NCBI GenBank assembly: GCA_012927625.1
Contig: JABBOV010000024.1
Coordinates: forward strand, 124,001-188,000
Source: Glaciimonas sp.
GTDB lineage: Bacteria; Pseudomonadota; Gammaproteobacteria; Burkholderiales; Burkholderiaceae_D
Reading direction: 5' to 3'
Length of the DNA stretch: 64,000 bases
In this document: positions 48,406 to 56,911 of the stretch, piece after piece
Numbering within the stretch: position 1 is the stretch's first letter
Layout of the letters: each line of letters begins with the position of its first letter
Translations under genes and position numbers: made by a program
Notes under the pieces: model-generated
Told to the model about the DNA's origin: nothing
Databases searched by the model: none
Seen by the model: only the letters and a program-made list of their open reading frames with translations

Positions 48406-49338
48406 ATGAAAAAATTTGCATTCGTATTCCCGGGTCAGGGTTCTCAAAGCATTGGGATGTTAAATGGCTTTGCCGGTAACGTAGTCGTGCAGCAAACTAT
48501 TGCAGAAGCATCAGATGCCCTGCAATTTGATATTGCCAGATTAATCGAAGAAGGTCCGAAAGAAGACCTCGACTTGACAACGAATACCCAGCCGATAATG
48601 TTGGCTACTGCTGTGGCGTTTTATAGGGCATGGATTGCAGTTGGTGGTGCGATACCATCACTAGTTGCAGGCCACAGTCTTGGGGAATATTCCGCCCTAG
48701 TCGCTTCTGGCGTCATACCGTTTCATGATGCTGTGCGTTTAGTGCGCTTCCGTGCGCAGGCAATGCAAGAAGCTGTGCCAGTCGGTCAGGGCGGTATGGC
48801 TGCGATCCTCGGTTTGTCAGACGATACAGTGCTTGAGATATGCGCAGCGTCCGCACAAGGCGAGGTTGTGGAAGCGGTTAATTTTAATGCGCCGGCACAA
48901 GTGGTAATTGCAGGTCACATAAGTGCCATCGCGCGCGCTTGTGACGCAGCCAAGACAAGAGGTGCAAAGCGTGCATTACTGCTCTCCGTATCTGCTCCAT
49001 TCCATTCTTCTTTGTTAAAGCCGGCATCAGACCGTTTGCGTGATTTTATGGCGGGTATGGCTTTTTCTACGCCACAGATCGCTGTGATCAATAACGTCGA
49101 TGTAGCAATCGAAAACGACCCATCGAAAATCAAGGATGCTTTGGTGCGACAGGCGGCTAATCCGGTTAGGTGGGTAGAGACAATACAAAAAGTTGCAGCA
49201 GAAAGTGTTACCCATGTCGTAGAATGCGGGCCGGGTAAGGTATTGACTGGGCTGACGAAGCGCATCAATCCTGATTTGGGGGTAGATGCACTCTTTGATC
49301 AGGCATCACTGGATAAACTTTTGGAGTTAATGAAGTGA
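48406..49338 (+). CDS. fabD: Malonyl-CoA:ACP transacylase
   Basis: A 310-residue enzyme beginning MKKFAFVFPGQGSQSIGM at 48406; the longer frame upstream only overlaps fabH and is not part of it. Active Ser in AGHSLGEYSAL and His in SAPFHSSLL are present. It loads malonyl groups onto ACP. The stop overlaps the fabG start by four bases. Confidence 0.97.
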   Translation: MKKFAFVFPGQGSQSIGMLNGFAGNVVVQQTIAEASDALQFDIARLIEEGPKEDLDLTTNTQPIMLATAVAFYRAWIAVGGAIPSLVAGHSLGEYSALVASGVIPFHDAVRLVRFRAQAMQEAVPVGQGGMAAILGLSDDTVLEICAASAQGEVVEAVNFNAPAQVVIAGHISAIARACDAAKTRGAKRALLLSVSAPFHSSLLKPASDRLRDFMAGMAFSTPQIAVINNVDVAIENDPSKIKDALVRQAANPVRWVETIQKVAAESVTHVVECGPGKVLTGLTKRINPDLGVDALFDQASLDKLLELMK

Positions 49339-50081
49339 CGGCGCACAATTTAAATAATCAAGTGGCATTAGTTACCGGTGCTTCCCGCGGCATTGGCCGT
49401 GCGATTGCACTAGAATTTGCCAAGCATGGAGCGATGGTCATCGGTACCGCAACTTCTGAAGCTGGGGCCGGTGTAATTACCGATTATCTCGATCGATATG
49501 GCGGCAAGGGCATGGTACTTGAGGTGACCGACGTAGCGGGGTGCGGTGCACTAGTTGACTACATTCAGAAAAATTATGATGGATTGTCGATTCTGGTTAA
49601 CAATGCTGGCATTACACAAGATCAGCTTGCTTTGCGCATGACAGAAGAAGAGTGGGATGCTGTCATCGCGACTAATCTGACAGCAGTGGCACGCCTTTCC
49701 CGTGCTGTGCTGCGTGGCATGATGAAGGCGAAAAGCGGGCGCATCATCAATATTACTTCTGTGGTGGGATCGACGGGCAACCCAGGGCAAATGAACTATG
49801 CGGCGGCAAAAGCCGGAGTGGCAGGGATGAGTAGAGCACTGGCGCGGGAAATTGGCAGTCGTAATATCACTGTCAATTGCATTGCACCCGGCTTCATCGA
49901 TACGGATATGACAAAATCGCTGAACGATCAGCAAATAGCGGCATTATTAAGTCAAATTCCTTTAAACCGTTTTGGCATGCCTGAAGATATCGCTGCTGCT
50001 GCTATATTCCTTGCTTCACCTCAGTCAAACTATATCACCGGCACGACCTTGCACGTTAATGGTGGGATGTACATGGGATGA
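49335..50081 (+). CDS. fabG: 3-oxoacyl-ACP reductase
   Basis: A 248-residue short-chain dehydrogenase with the NADPH-binding TGASRGIGRAIALEF, NNAG, and the catalytic Ser (ITSVVGSTG) and Tyr-Lys (NYAAAKAG) residues. It reduces 3-oxoacyl-ACP in each elongation cycle. It starts with GTG in a GTGA overlap with the fabD stop, so the two are coupled. Confidence 0.97.
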   Translation: MTAHNLNNQVALVTGASRGIGRAIALEFAKHGAMVIGTATSEAGAGVITDYLDRYGGKGMVLEVTDVAGCGALVDYIQKNYDGLSILVNNAGITQDQLALRMTEEEWDAVIATNLTAVARLSRAVLRGMMKAKSGRIINITSVVGSTGNPGQMNYAAAKAGVAGMSRALAREIGSRNITVNCIAPGFIDTDMTKSLNDQQIAALLSQIPLNRFGMPEDIAAAAIFLASPQSNYITGTTLHVNGGMYMG

Positions 50082-50206
50082 CGTCTCACTGATGGATATT
50101 ATTTGTTTTAAACTAAATTTAAACGAAGAAACTGAAATTTATTTTTTGCGTCGCAAACCTGATAAAATGCGCGCACTTTCCATAACCAATACACTGGAGG
50201 CAATAC

Positions 50207-50449
50207 ATGTCTGATATTGAACAACGCGTAAAAAAAATCGTTGCGGAGCAACTGGGTGTCGCCGAGGCTGACATTAAAATCGAATCATCGTTTGTTGATG
50301 ATTTGGGTGCGGATTCACTCGATACAGTTGAACTCGTTATGGCATTGGAAGATGAATTCGAGATGGAAATTCCGGATGAGCAAGCTGAGAAAATCACTAC
50401 GGTGCAACAGGCGATTGATTACGCCAAAGCACACGTTAAGGCTGCTTGA
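50207..50449 (+). CDS. acpP: Acyl carrier protein
   Basis: An 80-residue acidic protein with the phosphopantetheine attachment site [10 protein letters not shown] (Ser at about 38). It carries growing acyl chains. GGAGG lies 6-8 bases before the ATG, the strongest ribosome site in this cluster, which fits the high ACP demand. The 125-base gap after fabG may hold an internal promoter. AcpS, which attaches the prosthetic group, is encoded at the right edge of the window. Confidence 0.98.
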   Translation: MSDIEQRVKKIVAEQLGVAEADIKIESSFVDDLGADSLDTVELVMALEDEFEMEIPDEQAEKITTVQQAIDYAKAHVKAA

Positions 50450-50478
50450 ATTACTTTGATTGACTTCTGGAGAACTGT

Positions 50479-51720
50479 TTGAGCCGCTCACGTGAACGTC
50501 GTGTCGTCGTAACTGGTCTCGGTTGTGTTTCACCTATTGGTAACACGGTTGCCGATACGTGGAGTGCGGCGATTTCAGGTAAATCCGGTATTGCGACAAT
50601 TACCAAGTTTGATGCTAGTTCTTTTTCGACGCATTTTGCAGGAGAGGTTAAGGACTTCAATATTGAGGAATATATTCCCGCCAAGGAAGCGCGTCATATG
50701 GATGCTTTTATCCATTTTGGCGTGGCAGCCGGAATGCAGGCAATGCAAGATAGTGGGCTGGTTGTAACCGAGACTAATGCCGAGCGTATTGGCGTCATAA
50801 TAGGATCCGGTATTGGTGGCTTGCCAATGATTGAACAGACGCACACGGAATATGTTGCACGCGGACCGCGTCGGATCTCACCGTTTTTTGTGCCTGCATC
50901 CATCATCAACATGATTTCCGGCCACTTGTCAATCAAATATGGGCTTAAAGGCCCTAACCTTGCCATGGTTAGTGCGTGTACTACTGGTTTACATAGTATT
51001 GGTACCGCTGGGCGCATAATTGAATACGGCGATGCTGATGTGATGATCGCCGGGGGCGCAGAGTCTACTATATCTCCGCTCGGGCTTGGTGGATTTGCTT
51101 CTGCCCGTGCACTTTCCTCGCGTAATGAAGACCCCCATACAGCATCTCGACCTTGGGATACTGACCGTGACGGATTTGTGCTTGGAGAAGGGGCTGGTGT
51201 GATGGTTCTGGAAGAGTACGCGCATGCAAAAGCGCGAGGCGCCAGGATATATGCAGAACTCGTTGGTTTTGGCATGAGTGGCGATGCGTACCACGTTACT
51301 GCGCCAAATATGGACGGCCCGCGTCGCAGTATGGTGAATGCTTTGAAAAACGCGGGCATTAATGTCGATGAAGTGCAATACCTTAATGCGCACGGCACAT
51401 CAACCCCCATTGGTGATAAGAATGAGACTGATGCGCTCAAGGCTGCATTTGGTAACCATGCCAAGAACTTGATCGTTAATTCAACCAAGTCAATGACCGG
51501 CCACTTACTGGGCGGTGCCGGTGGATTGGAATCTGTCTTTACTGTGTTGGCTTTGTATAACCAAATTTCACCGCCGACAATCAATATTTTTAACCAGGAC
51601 CCTGAGTGTGATCTGGATTATTGTGCCAACACAGCACGAGATATACATATTCAGTATGCGGTCAAAAACAACTTTGGTTTTGGTGGTACGAACGGCACAC
51701 TCATTTTCGGAAAAATTTAA
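50479..51720 (+). CDS. fabF: 3-oxoacyl-ACP synthase II
   Basis: A 413-residue condensing enzyme with the active Cys in [12 protein letters not shown], His in [11 protein letters not shown] and His in [12 protein letters not shown]. It elongates acyl-ACP and controls the cis-vaccenate level in E. coli. Start is TTG at 50479, preceded at 6-7 bases by GGAGA; family alignment ([16 protein letters not shown]) supports it. A GTCCGTTCC/GGGACGGAC hairpin at 51729-51752 follows, without a T-run. Confidence 0.97.
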   Translation: MSRSRERRVVVTGLGCVSPIGNTVADTWSAAISGKSGIATITKFDASSFSTHFAGEVKDFNIEEYIPAKEARHMDAFIHFGVAAGMQAMQDSGLVVTETNAERIGVIIGSGIGGLPMIEQTHTEYVARGPRRISPFFVPASIINMISGHLSIKYGLKGPNLAMVSACTTGLHSIGTAGRIIEYGDADVMIAGGAESTISPLGLGGFASARALSSRNEDPHTASRPWDTDRDGFVLGEGAGVMVLEEYAHAKARGARIYAELVGFGMSGDAYHVTAPNMDGPRRSMVNALKNAGINVDEVQYLNAHGTSTPIGDKNETDALKAAFGNHAKNLIVNSTKSMTGHLLGGAGGLESVFTVLALYNQISPPTINIFNQDPECDLDYCANTARDIHIQYAVKNNFGFGGTNGTLIFGKI

Positions 51721-51769
51721 TTAATACTGTCCGTTCCTGTAGCGGGACGGACACTCTGTTCTTTCAATC

Positions 51770-52273
51770 ATGTCCATAGCGGTCGCTACCGTTGTGCGTC
51801 CCTCCCGATGGTTGCTGGCCATGGTGACTGCAGCTTGGCTATGCATAATTCTGATCGCGGGGCTGATAGAGTATAACTACTCGAATACTTTGTCATCGTG
51901 GGAATGTTTATTCATTGCGGCAGCATATTTTTTGGTAGCAAGCTTATGTTGGAGTCACTTTTTTTTTGCGCAACGATATTATTTGATCACAATATCTTCT
52001 GCTGGACAGATACGGTTATTGGTGTTGGGCAGATCGACCAATAACGGGTGGGGCGTATTAGATAACGACAACAGTGGTAAATTTATAGTCAATTTGCTTG
52101 AAGATTCGACTCTATGGCCAAAATTGTTATTGCTGCGCCTACGTTTTGACAGTGGGCATATTGCTATTTTACCCATACTGCCAGATAGCGTTTCACTTCA
52201 GTCATTTAGATCACTGTCAGTCGCTTTGCGATGGATCGCTGCGCGGATAAAACGAGATAATAATCAAATTTAA
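51770..52273 (+). CDS. YgfX-like small membrane protein
   Basis: A 167-residue protein with two membrane segments near the N-terminus (about 14-33 and 44-65) and a cytosolic part. The pattern after the helices, ITISSAGQIRLL and then LLLLRLRFDSGHIAILPILPD followed by SFRSLSVALRWIA (read in parts), fits the YgfX (CptA) family. In E. coli YgfX is paired with SdhE and was first described as a toxin. Here there is no SdhE gene next to it; it sits between fabF and rpoE, a place I associate with this family in betaproteobacteria. Assignment is moderate. Confidence 0.6.
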   Translation: MSIAVATVVRPSRWLLAMVTAAWLCIILIAGLIEYNYSNTLSSWECLFIAAAYFLVASLCWSHFFFAQRYYLITISSAGQIRLLVLGRSTNNGWGVLDNDNSGKFIVNLLEDSTLWPKLLLLRLRFDSGHIAILPILPDSVSLQSFRSLSVALRWIAARIKRDNNQI

Positions 52274-52295
52274 TGAGGTTTTCAATCTCAAGAGT

Positions 52296-52323
52296 TGAAC
52301 TTAATGCATTGCATGTAGTCAAT
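52296..52323 (+). promoter_or_regulatory. Sigma-E-type promoter upstream of rpoE
   Basis: TGAACTT (52296-52302), a 16-base spacer and TCAAT (52319-52323) fit the sigma-E consensus GAACTT-N16-TCAAA/TCTGA. It predicts a transcript start near 52330 and fits autoregulation of rpoE. Confidence 0.65.
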
Positions 52324-52367
52324 AGTTTTGCGCTGCGTGCATGTTGCGAAATACAAGGGAACAAGGA

Positions 52368-52970
52368 TTGACAACAGAACGCGACATTGATGGACGACTT
52401 GTCGAGCGTGTTCAGCATGGCGACAAAAAAGCGTTTGAGCTATTGTTTTCCAAGTACCAGCGGAAGCTGATGCGGCTTGTGTCCCGACTCGTTCATGATC
52501 AGGCAGAAGCAGAAGACGTGGTGCAAGAAGCTTTTATTAAGGCTTATCGGGCGTTGCCACAGTTCCGTGGAGACTCAGCCTTTTACACATGGCTATATCG
52601 GATTGGAATTAACACGGCAAAAAATTACTTGGTAACGCAAGGACGGCGCGCACCAACTTCGACCGATGCCGATGTAGAAGAAGCGGAAACTTTTGACGAT
52701 GGGGATCGACTAAGGGATATCAATACACCAGAATCCATGCTCGCTAGCAAGCAAATTGCACAGACAGTGAATCTGGCGATGGAATCCCTTCCAGAAGAGT
52801 TGCGTACAGCGATTAGTCTTCGTGAAATTGAGGGTTTAACTTACGACGAAATTGCGGATGTGATGGAGTGTCCGATCGGTACGGTACGTAGCAGAATATT
52901 TCGTGCCAGGGAAGCGATAGCAGAAAAATTAAGACCACTGTTGGATACAGCATATGACAAACGCTGGTAA
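52368..52970 (+). CDS. rpoE: RNA polymerase sigma factor RpoE (AlgU type)
   Basis: An ECF sigma factor of 200 residues from TTG 52368, or 209 from ATG 52341. I prefer TTG because relatives begin SERDIDxxLVERVQ and because AAGGGAACAAGGA precedes it. Region 2 is AEDVVQEAFIKAYRALPQF and region 4 is LPEELRTAISLREIEGLTY then PIGTVRSRIFRAREAI (AlgU/RpoE type). It directs transcription of envelope-stress genes when freed from RseA, which is encoded next. Confidence 0.95.
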   Translation: MTTERDIDGRLVERVQHGDKKAFELLFSKYQRKLMRLVSRLVHDQAEAEDVVQEAFIKAYRALPQFRGDSAFYTWLYRIGINTAKNYLVTQGRRAPTSTDADVEEAETFDDGDRLRDINTPESMLASKQIAQTVNLAMESLPEELRTAISLREIEGLTYDEIADVMECPIGTVRSRIFRAREAIAEKLRPLLDTAYDKRW

Positions 52971-53031
52971 GACGGGATTAACCATTTATGATCATGGGGT
53001 TAACCAAGCTGCGGCAAGGTAATTTATATAT

Positions 53032-53706
53032 ATGGAAAAAATGACCCAAGAACACATTTCTGCTTTTGTCGATTCTGAATTGGTAGACCAGGAGTTCGCT
53101 GCTGTGTTAGCGGCTCTTCACGTTCCAGAACAGCGCGAAGTTTGGGATGTTTACCATCGCATTGGCGATGTATTGCGTTCGGAGGATCTGGCATACGAGA
53201 TGCGGCCTCAAGCGCAACAGCGGATGGCCGCTTTGCTGGATGCCGAGCCGATTGTACTTTCTCTTGTACAAACGGGCAATCGAGCTAATAAGCTGTCCCC
53301 TAATTTTGAACGCTTGGCCGCTGAACAGAGTGGGCCGGTAGCAGTCAGGATTGGGAAGCATTTTTTCAGACCCGGGCTTGCAGTTGCAGCTGCAGTGGTA
53401 GCGTTTTTTGCTGCACCCCCACTCATGGTTGCATTTAATGGTTGGGGTACTGATGTTCCTCGTTTTACATCATCTGGTTCGCCTGGTATGGCAGTGGTTG
53501 AACAAGGTAATATCAAACTTAAGGCGGAAGCTGGCACCAAAGACAGTGTTGCGTATGCGACTGATACTAGCTCTTCCAATGCGATGTTGCACGACTCGAA
53601 TATAGATGAATATCTTTTTGCACATCAACGCTTTTCTCGTTCAGGCTACAGCAATGCACAGTATGCAAGACCGGCGTCTTTTCCAACAGAAATACAAAGT
53701 AATTAA
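53032..53706 (+). CDS. rseA: Anti-sigma-E factor RseA (MucA type)
   Basis: A 224-residue protein. The N-terminal cytosolic domain (MTQEHISAFVDSEL... and EVWDVYHRIGDVLR) binds sigma E; a membrane segment at about 109-128 (RPGLAVAAAVVAFFAAPPL) anchors it; the rest is periplasmic and should interact with RseB. Cleavage by DegS- and RseP-type proteases would release sigma E; those genes are not here. Two start codons (53032 and 53041) are possible. Confidence 0.92.
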   Translation: MEKMTQEHISAFVDSELVDQEFAAVLAALHVPEQREVWDVYHRIGDVLRSEDLAYEMRPQAQQRMAALLDAEPIVLSLVQTGNRANKLSPNFERLAAEQSGPVAVRIGKHFFRPGLAVAAAVVAFFAAPPLMVAFNGWGTDVPRFTSSGSPGMAVVEQGNIKLKAEAGTKDSVAYATDTSSSNAMLHDSNIDEYLFAHQRFSRSGYSNAQYARPASFPTEIQSN

Positions 53707-53709
53707 TTT

Positions 53710-54729
53710 ATGCCCATAGCATTGATTGGAATGAGATTAGTCGTTCTTTTTTTTATTTTTGGCACACTCTCTGCGCGAGCAGGTAATAGTAATTCTTCAG
53801 AAAATCTTTCTGAGCAGGCAATGTTCAAGAAGATGAGAGTGTCTGCGCAAAAATATAATTATTCCGGTACATTTGTGTACCAACAGGCTAATCAAATGCG
53901 CACATCACGCATTACGCATTTGCTAGAGGGAGCGAATGAGATTGAAAAAGTTGAGATACTCGACGGTAATCTGCGTGAATACATACGTCATAACGAGGAA
54001 GTAACTTCCTACATCCCAGAAGAAAAAACACTTCTGATTGAAAAGCGTGTAACTCAAGACGTTTTTCCTGCAATATTTTCCGGTAGTCTGGATGATGTGG
54101 CAGTTTATTACCATTTTAGGAAAAGTAATGATGGTCGAGTAGCGGGATTTTTTTGCCAGTCTATACTGCTGGAGCCGAAAGACGATTTGCGGTACGGCTA
54201 CAAGTTTTGTGTTGAGAAATCTACAGGCTTGTTGTTGCGCGCACAAACTCTGAATAAAGAGAATGTAGTCATCGAGCAAATTTTTTTTACGCAGATTGAA
54301 ATTGGTAAAATTGATCGCAATCGCGTTAAATCTGGTTTTGGAAATGTTTCAGGCTGGCGTTTAGAGAGCGCTGCCATGAAACTTGTCAGCATTCATGACT
54401 GGGAAGTTAAGTGGGTGCCACCCGGATTCAAGAAAATTCGTGAAATGAAGCGCTTGATTTCGGATAATTCAGCTTCAAATGTCGAACATGCTAACAAGTC
54501 AGTTGTTGCCCGGCGTGAGATTGAACAAATCGTATTTTCCGATGGCCTTGCTGCGATTTCAGTATTTATCGAACCTAGTACGCAAAGCCGTACGGAGGGC
54601 GTCCGACAACAGGGGGCGATGAGCATTCTGGGTAAGCGGCAAGGTGATTTTTGGCTTACCATCGTTGGTGAAGTGCCTCCCAAATCGGTTATGCAACTAG
54701 CTAACTCCATTGAATACAACCCAAAATAA
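53710..54729 (+). CDS. rseB: Sigma-E regulator RseB (MucB)
   Basis: A 339-residue periplasmic protein with an N-terminal signal peptide (RLVVLFFIFGTLSARAG), the MucB/RseB lipoprotein-localisation-like domain (YNYSGTFVYQQANQMRTSRITH, in parts), and a C-terminal domain with FSDGLAAISVFIEP. RseB protects RseA from cleavage and senses misplaced lipopolysaccharide or porins. It starts three bases after the rseA stop. Confidence 0.94.
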   Translation: MPIALIGMRLVVLFFIFGTLSARAGNSNSSENLSEQAMFKKMRVSAQKYNYSGTFVYQQANQMRTSRITHLLEGANEIEKVEILDGNLREYIRHNEEVTSYIPEEKTLLIEKRVTQDVFPAIFSGSLDDVAVYYHFRKSNDGRVAGFFCQSILLEPKDDLRYGYKFCVEKSTGLLLRAQTLNKENVVIEQIFFTQIEIGKIDRNRVKSGFGNVSGWRLESAAMKLVSIHDWEVKWVPPGFKKIREMKRLISDNSASNVEHANKSVVARREIEQIVFSDGLAAISVFIEPSTQSRTEGVRQQGAMSILGKRQGDFWLTIVGEVPPKSVMQLANSIEYNPK

Positions 54730-54733
54730 TCCT

Positions 54734-56218
54734 ATGAAAATACCTATTTCTATTAGCAAGACACTTTCTGTGATCATGTTGAGTACAGCGAGTGGGTTTT
54801 TTTTGCCTGCAATACTTGGCTTAGGCGGTAGCGCGATTGCGGCACCCATTGCTGCAATATCTGGCTTGCCAGATTTTGCCGATTTGGTGGAAAGAACCGG
54901 CCCTGCAGTAGTCAATATACGTACGACGGAAAAAATGAAAGCCGAACCTGCTACCAGCGGTAATGATGAGCAGCAGATGCAGGAGTTTTTTCGCCGCTAT
55001 TTTGGTATTCCGATTCCGCAGCAGCCTGATCGTGCCCCGCGTAACAACAAGCAGGCTCCGCAGCAAGAGGAAGAAGTGCCACGTGGCGTTGGTTCAGGGT
55101 TTATCCTGTCGGCAGATGGTTATGTGATGACCAATGCGCATGTGGTCGATGGTGCGGATGAGATTTACGTCAAATTAACTGACAAGCGTGAGTTCAAGGC
55201 AAAAATTATCGGCGTCGACAAGCGCACCGATGTTGCTTTGGTCAAGATTGAAGGCAGCAATCTGCCACGCTTGACAATTGGCGACTCCAACAAGATTAGA
55301 GTTGGTGAGTGGGTTATTGCGATCGGCTCACCTTTCGATCTGGACAATACAGTAACTGCCGGCATAATTTCTGCCAAAGCGCGCGAGACCGGGGATTATC
55401 TGCCTTTGATTCAGACTGATGTGGCAGTCAACCCAGGTAATTCGGGTGGTCCCTTGATCAATATGCGCGGCGAGGTGATTGGCATCAACTCTCAAATTTA
55501 CAGCCGCTCTGGCGGTTATATGGGAATTTCGTTCGCCGTTCCCATTGATGAGGCGATTCGCGTTTCCGAACAATTGAAAGCATCAGGCAAGGTTACTCGT
55601 GGCCGCATCGGAGTGCAGATCGGCGAAGTTACCAAGGATGTCGCCGAGTCGCTTGGCATGTCTAAGGCACAGGGAGCGTTGGTGCAGCGGGTCGAATCAG
55701 GCAGTCCGGCAGAAAAAGGGGGCCTGCAGGCTGGTGATATTATCCTTAAATTTAATGGCACTGCCATTGACAGGCTCTCCGATTTACCGCGCCTGGTGGG
55801 TAGTACCAAGCCAGGTACCCGTACTTCGTTGACGGTCTGGCGCAAAGGCGCTAGTCGTGAACTGGCTCTGATGATCACGGAAATGGAATCTGAGAAAGTT
55901 GCTCAAAAAGAAGATAAGAAAGCCAAGCCTGATGCTGTAGCAAACGCTTTAGGTTTGGTGGTCAGCGACCTCACTGCTACGCAAAAGAAAGAACTCAAAG
56001 TCAGCAATGGTGTAATGGTGGACTCTGCGGAAGGAGCTGCTGCCCGGGCCGGGCTGCGTACAGGCGATTTGATTTTGCAATTTAATAATACTGATGTCAA
56101 AGATGCAAAGAATTTCAACGCATTAGTGGCTAAAGCTGAACAGAAAAGAATGGTTGTACTACTGGTGCGTCGTGGAGATTCTTCGCAATTTATCCCGTTA
56201 AAACCAAAAAACCAATAA
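54734..56218 (+). CDS. mucD: Periplasmic serine protease MucD (DegP/HtrA family)
   Basis: A 494-residue protease. It has a signal peptide (start at 54734, 4 bases after rseB; a longer frame overlaps rseB and is not preferred), a trypsin-like domain with His in VMTNAHVVDG, Asp in KRTDVALVKI and Ser in NPGNSGGPL, and two PDZ domains (about 290-380 and 400-490). It degrades or refolds damaged envelope proteins and, like Pseudomonas MucD, should be part of the sigma-E response. It completes the rpoE-rseA-rseB-mucD operon. Confidence 0.95.
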   Translation: MKIPISISKTLSVIMLSTASGFFLPAILGLGGSAIAAPIAAISGLPDFADLVERTGPAVVNIRTTEKMKAEPATSGNDEQQMQEFFRRYFGIPIPQQPDRAPRNNKQAPQQEEEVPRGVGSGFILSADGYVMTNAHVVDGADEIYVKLTDKREFKAKIIGVDKRTDVALVKIEGSNLPRLTIGDSNKIRVGEWVIAIGSPFDLDNTVTAGIISAKARETGDYLPLIQTDVAVNPGNSGGPLINMRGEVIGINSQIYSRSGGYMGISFAVPIDEAIRVSEQLKASGKVTRGRIGVQIGEVTKDVAESLGMSKAQGALVQRVESGSPAEKGGLQAGDIILKFNGTAIDRLSDLPRLVGSTKPGTRTSLTVWRKGASRELALMITEMESEKVAQKEDKKAKPDAVANALGLVVSDLTATQKKELKVSNGVMVDSAEGAAARAGLRTGDLILQFNNTDVKDAKNFNALVAKAEQKRMVVLLVRRGDSSQFIPLKPKNQ

Positions 56219-56236
56219 CTCCGCCGCCATTTGCAC

Positions 56237-56273
56237 GGGCTGCAAGCTAATCTGGCTTGCAGCCCTTTGTTTT
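56237..56273 (+). terminator. Intrinsic terminator of the rpoE operon
   Basis: An 11-bp stem (GGGCTGCAAGC / GCTTGCAGCCC) around a 7-base loop is followed by TTTGTTTT, 18 bases after the mucD stop. Confidence 0.9.
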
Positions 56274-56297
56274 AACAACGCTTACAGTGTGCCGGCC

Positions 56298-56564
56298 ATG
56301 ATTAAATTTACGCTTTACTCGCGACTGTATTGCCATCTGTGCGATGACATGTTGCAAGCACTGGAGGCGCTGCGCGGATTCGCTCCGTTTGAAGTGGAAG
56401 TTCTGGATGTCGATCAGGATGAGGCATTATTGGCGCAGTATGACGAACTGGTGCCGGTGCTGGTCGGGTGTTGTGACGATGCGATTGCGCTGCCGTTATG
56501 CCACTATCATTTGGATGTCGAGAAAGTAAATGCATTTCTGGCGGCGCAGTCCGATCATGCATAA
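56298..56564 (+). CDS. Glutaredoxin-like thiol protein
   Basis: An 88-residue protein from ATG 56298 (an in-frame GTG lies three codons earlier). The thioredoxin-fold start IKFTLYSRLYCHLCDDM carries a CHLC active-site pair, and LVPVLVGC supplies the cis-Pro. It belongs to the glutaredoxin-like DUF836 group found beside lepA in betaproteobacteria. Its target is unknown. Confidence 0.85.
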   Translation: MIKFTLYSRLYCHLCDDMLQALEALRGFAPFEVEVLDVDQDEALLAQYDELVPVLVGCCDDAIALPLCHYHLDVEKVNAFLAAQSDHA

Positions 56565-56911
56565 TCCACATCATTACGGCTTCCTTGAAGTCGACGCAGA
56601 TAAATTTACATCTGTAAGTATTTTTTAAGGCGCACTAATCATTTGCTAGAAATTCTGTATTTTTGCATATACTCCCATATATTTTATGATTTTTAGAAAA
56701 CCGCCACGAATCCGGTAAAAGATTTTTTTCGTGAGGCGCCGATGTGCCGGATTGGTTTGGCGGGGACAAGTCTGCCGTCGATGACCCGATTCATGGGTAT
56801 TTCCCCTTTAAATCCGGTAAAATGCCGGCTTCGAATAACCTTCAGCAATAAGGCGCTCGCCGGGGAGATTGCCCGGCTTGAAGCGCCTTTTTTGTAACCG
56901 CGTTTGGCTCA
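56565..56911 (+). other. Structured intergenic region upstream of lepA
   Basis: No gene-length ORF. It contains a long-range dyad CCGCCA..AATCCGG (56701-56715) with CCGGATT....TGGCGG (56747-56763), a 12-base direct repeat AATCCGGTAAAA at 56709-56720 and 56811-56822, and a terminator-like hairpin just before lepA. This could be a leader with attenuation, or a small RNA gene with its terminator. Confidence 0.55.
56850..56893 (+). terminator. Terminator-like hairpin 18 bases before lepA
   Basis: AAGGCGCT and AGCGCCTT pair with an inner GCCGGG/CCCGGC stem around GAGATTG, followed by TTTT. It precedes lepA in the same direction, so it would stop an upstream transcript or attenuate lepA. Confidence 0.75.

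Noticed and set aside
51729-51752. Terminator after fabF
   Set aside because: A 9-bp stem is present, but no T-run follows; it was kept only as a note in the fabF entry.
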